From the NCBI RefSeq assembly GCF_017355205.1, contig NZ_JADIJK010000008.1, positions 1 to 64,000 of the forward strand: 64,000 bases of DNA, in the 5' to 3' direction. Source of the DNA: Bacillus sp. SD088 (GTDB taxonomy: Bacteria > Bacillota > Bacilli > Bacillales > Bacillaceae_C). Shown piece by piece: positions 62,835-64,000 of this stretch. The notes under the pieces are model-generated. The model was not told the origin of the DNA and searched no databases. It saw only the letters and a program-made list of their open reading frames with translations. Within the stretch, counting starts at the first letter, position 1; every line of letters begins with the position of its first letter. Both the position numbers and the translations under genes were made by a program.

Positions 62835-64000
62835 GTGATTAGACCTATGTTTACAAGAGGAACCTTCTTAACGCCATTATTTATGGTGTTATTGTCGGTT
62901 ATGCTAGTTGGTTGTAGTACGAATCCGGGTGGCTCATCCACGGATTCCGGACAGAAGGAAACAAATACAGCAGATGGAGAATGGGCAGGTCAAAAGATTA
63001 AGGTCCATTTGATTGGCGATTTTGATATGGAATCTTCGACAGACCCAATCACAGGTGAGAAAACGGAAGGATTAACAGTATTAAAAGAAGAATTTGAAAA
63101 ACAACATCCCGGTGCCAAAGTTGAGTTCATTCTCATGCCGTGGGAAGGGTATACAGAAAAAACACAAGCAATGCTCACCTCGAACGAAGCAGATGTCTAT
63201 CAAATGCCGGGTATAGCGGATTATGCTCCACAAGGTGTCTTAGAACCATTACAACCTTATATTGATAAAGATGATGACTTTAGTCTAGATATTTTTATTG
63301 ATAACCAAGTGGACGGTTGGAAAGTGTTAGGGCCAGATAGTGATGAACTGCAAATTTGGGGATTACCATTTTTAGGGGATGCACGGTTTATCGCTTATGA
63401 TAAAGAGCTTTTTGATCAATGGGGTGTAGAATATTTATCTGAATTTCCAACGATGGAAGAAATTGAGGAAAAGGCAAAAAAGATGACTGGTACTAACCCT
63501 GAAACAGGGGAACAAAACTATGGGATATGGTTTAGAGGAGATTATGATTCCGCCTTTAGGCTTGTGAATATAGCTGAAGGGCAAAACGGACAGTGGGGAA
63601 CAGGCTTTGCTTGGGATGAAATTGAATTTGAATTTGATTCACCAGAAATGGTGAATGGATTAAATTGGTTATTGGATATGCAAGAATATGCACCAAAAGG
63701 GATTGTGAGTAATCAAGGAAATGAAAAATGGTTAACAAAAGACAATAATATTGCAATTTTGTTAAATCAGGGACCTGGAGATATAGTTAAAAAATCGTAT
63801 GCGCAGGGGCTAGAGGATCGAATTGGAATCGCACAAGAATTCAAAAATGATGAAGGGATAGGCGGAATGTTTGCCGGTAGTCCAATCGCGATTGCCAAAA
63901 ACAGTAAAAATAAAGATTTGGCGTGGGAATGGCTTAAATTTGCAACGAGTGACTTTGTACAAAAATATGTGTTTGAAGAAGCAAGCGGAATTCCGTCTGT
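62835..64000 (+). CDS. CUT1 substrate-binding lipoprotein, cut by the window end
   Basis: The first 388 codons of a binding protein run to the window edge without a stop. GTG 62835 follows GAGGGGGAAA; the overlapping ATG at 62833 is closed by TGA. The lipobox has Cys27 (MLVG-C) and then a Gly/Ser/Asp linker. LKEEFEKQHPGAKVEFILMPWEGYTEKTQAML, VYQMPGIADY and GGMFAGSPIAIAKNSKNKDLAWEWLKFA fit the MalE-like fold. Its ligand is unknown; the gene order equals that of the 32.8-36.0 kb system. Confidence 0.88.
   Translation, partial: MIRPMFTRGTFLTPLFMVLLSVMLVGCSTNPGGSSTDSGQKETNTADGEWAGQKIKVHLIGDFDMESSTDPITGEKTEGLTVLKEEFEKQHPGAKVEFILMPWEGYTEKTQAMLTSNEADVYQMPGIADYAPQGVLEPLQPYIDKDDDFSLDIFIDNQVDGWKVLGPDSDELQIWGLPFLGDARFIAYDKELFDQWGVEYLSEFPTMEEIEEKAKKMTGTNPETGEQNYGIWFRGDYDSAFRLVNIAEGQNGQWGTGFAWDEIEFEFDSPEMVNGLNWLLDMQEYAPKGIVSNQGNEKWLTKDNNIAILLNQGPGDIVKKSYAQGLEDRIGIAQEFKNDEGIGGMFAGSPIAIAKNSKNKDLAWEWLKFATSDFVQKYVFEEASGIPS

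Noticed and set aside
1-64000. CRISPR arrays, tRNA or rRNA genes, intact IS elements, prophage genes
   Set aside because: No regularly spaced long repeats, no tRNA-like cloverleaf signals, and no complete transposase or integrase were found when reading the window.

Overview
The window comes from a low-GC Gram-positive bacterium of the Bacillaceae. The signs are strong AGGAGG-type ribosome binding sites, sigma-A type promoters, a ComK-like competence factor, lipobox-bearing substrate-binding proteins, a YesM/YesN-type two-component system, a ganSPQAB-type galactan operon and several intergenic palindrome families of Bacillus type. The genus cannot be fixed from sequence reading alone. No tRNA, rRNA, CRISPR array or intact transposase was seen.

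Layout. 0-1.3 kb: a divergent module (ribbon-helix-helix regulator against two small unknown genes) and degraded DNA. 1.3-4.0 kb: a trans-sulfuration-type PLP enzyme with an NhaC-family transporter. 4.7-13.0 kb: an AraC regulator, then a galactan/galacto-oligosaccharide operon (binding protein, two permeases, GH42, GH53). 13-18.5 kb: XRE regulator with seven LAPF repeats, GNAT, a ComK-like factor, an orphan sigma factor and a decayed nucleotidyltransferase-like gene. 18.5-29.2 kb: GH2 enzyme, XRE regulator and a ribose-type ABC importer operon with two epimerases and two Gfo/Idh/MocA oxidoreductases. 29.7-38.2 kb: YesM/YesN pair, CUT1 importer and a DUF1680 (GH127-type) enzyme. 39-44 kb: LacI regulator with an epimerase, dehydrogenase and GPH symporter. 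44-52 kb: a lone epimerase, LrgAB, a YHYH protein, an FtsZ paralogue without its C-terminal tail, and a DHA2 efflux pump. 52-59 kb: an exported nucleosidase whose last 90 bp recur 6 kb downstream, bracketing a YesL-LacI-CUT1 cassette. 59-64 kb: a MetE-like enzyme and a fourth CUT1 importer cut by the window end.

How the genes work together. Most of the window is a carbohydrate-scavenging region. Four CUT1 importers (none with its own ATPase), one CUT2 importer with an ATPase, and one symporter bring in oligosaccharides or modified sugars. GH42, GH53, GH2 and DUF1680 enzymes, all without signal peptides, would act inside the cell. TIM-barrel epimerases and Gfo/Idh/MocA oxidoreductases would process unusual sugars. 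Each cluster has its own kind of regulator (AraC, XRE, YesMN or LacI), and three of the clusters show matching operator-like palindromes.

The least conventional elements are the tail-less FtsZ, the exported nucleosidase with Asn at the usual catalytic Asp position, the 90-bp direct repeat around a sugar cassette, the LAPF-repeat regulator, and several decayed genes recoverable only by reading across frames.
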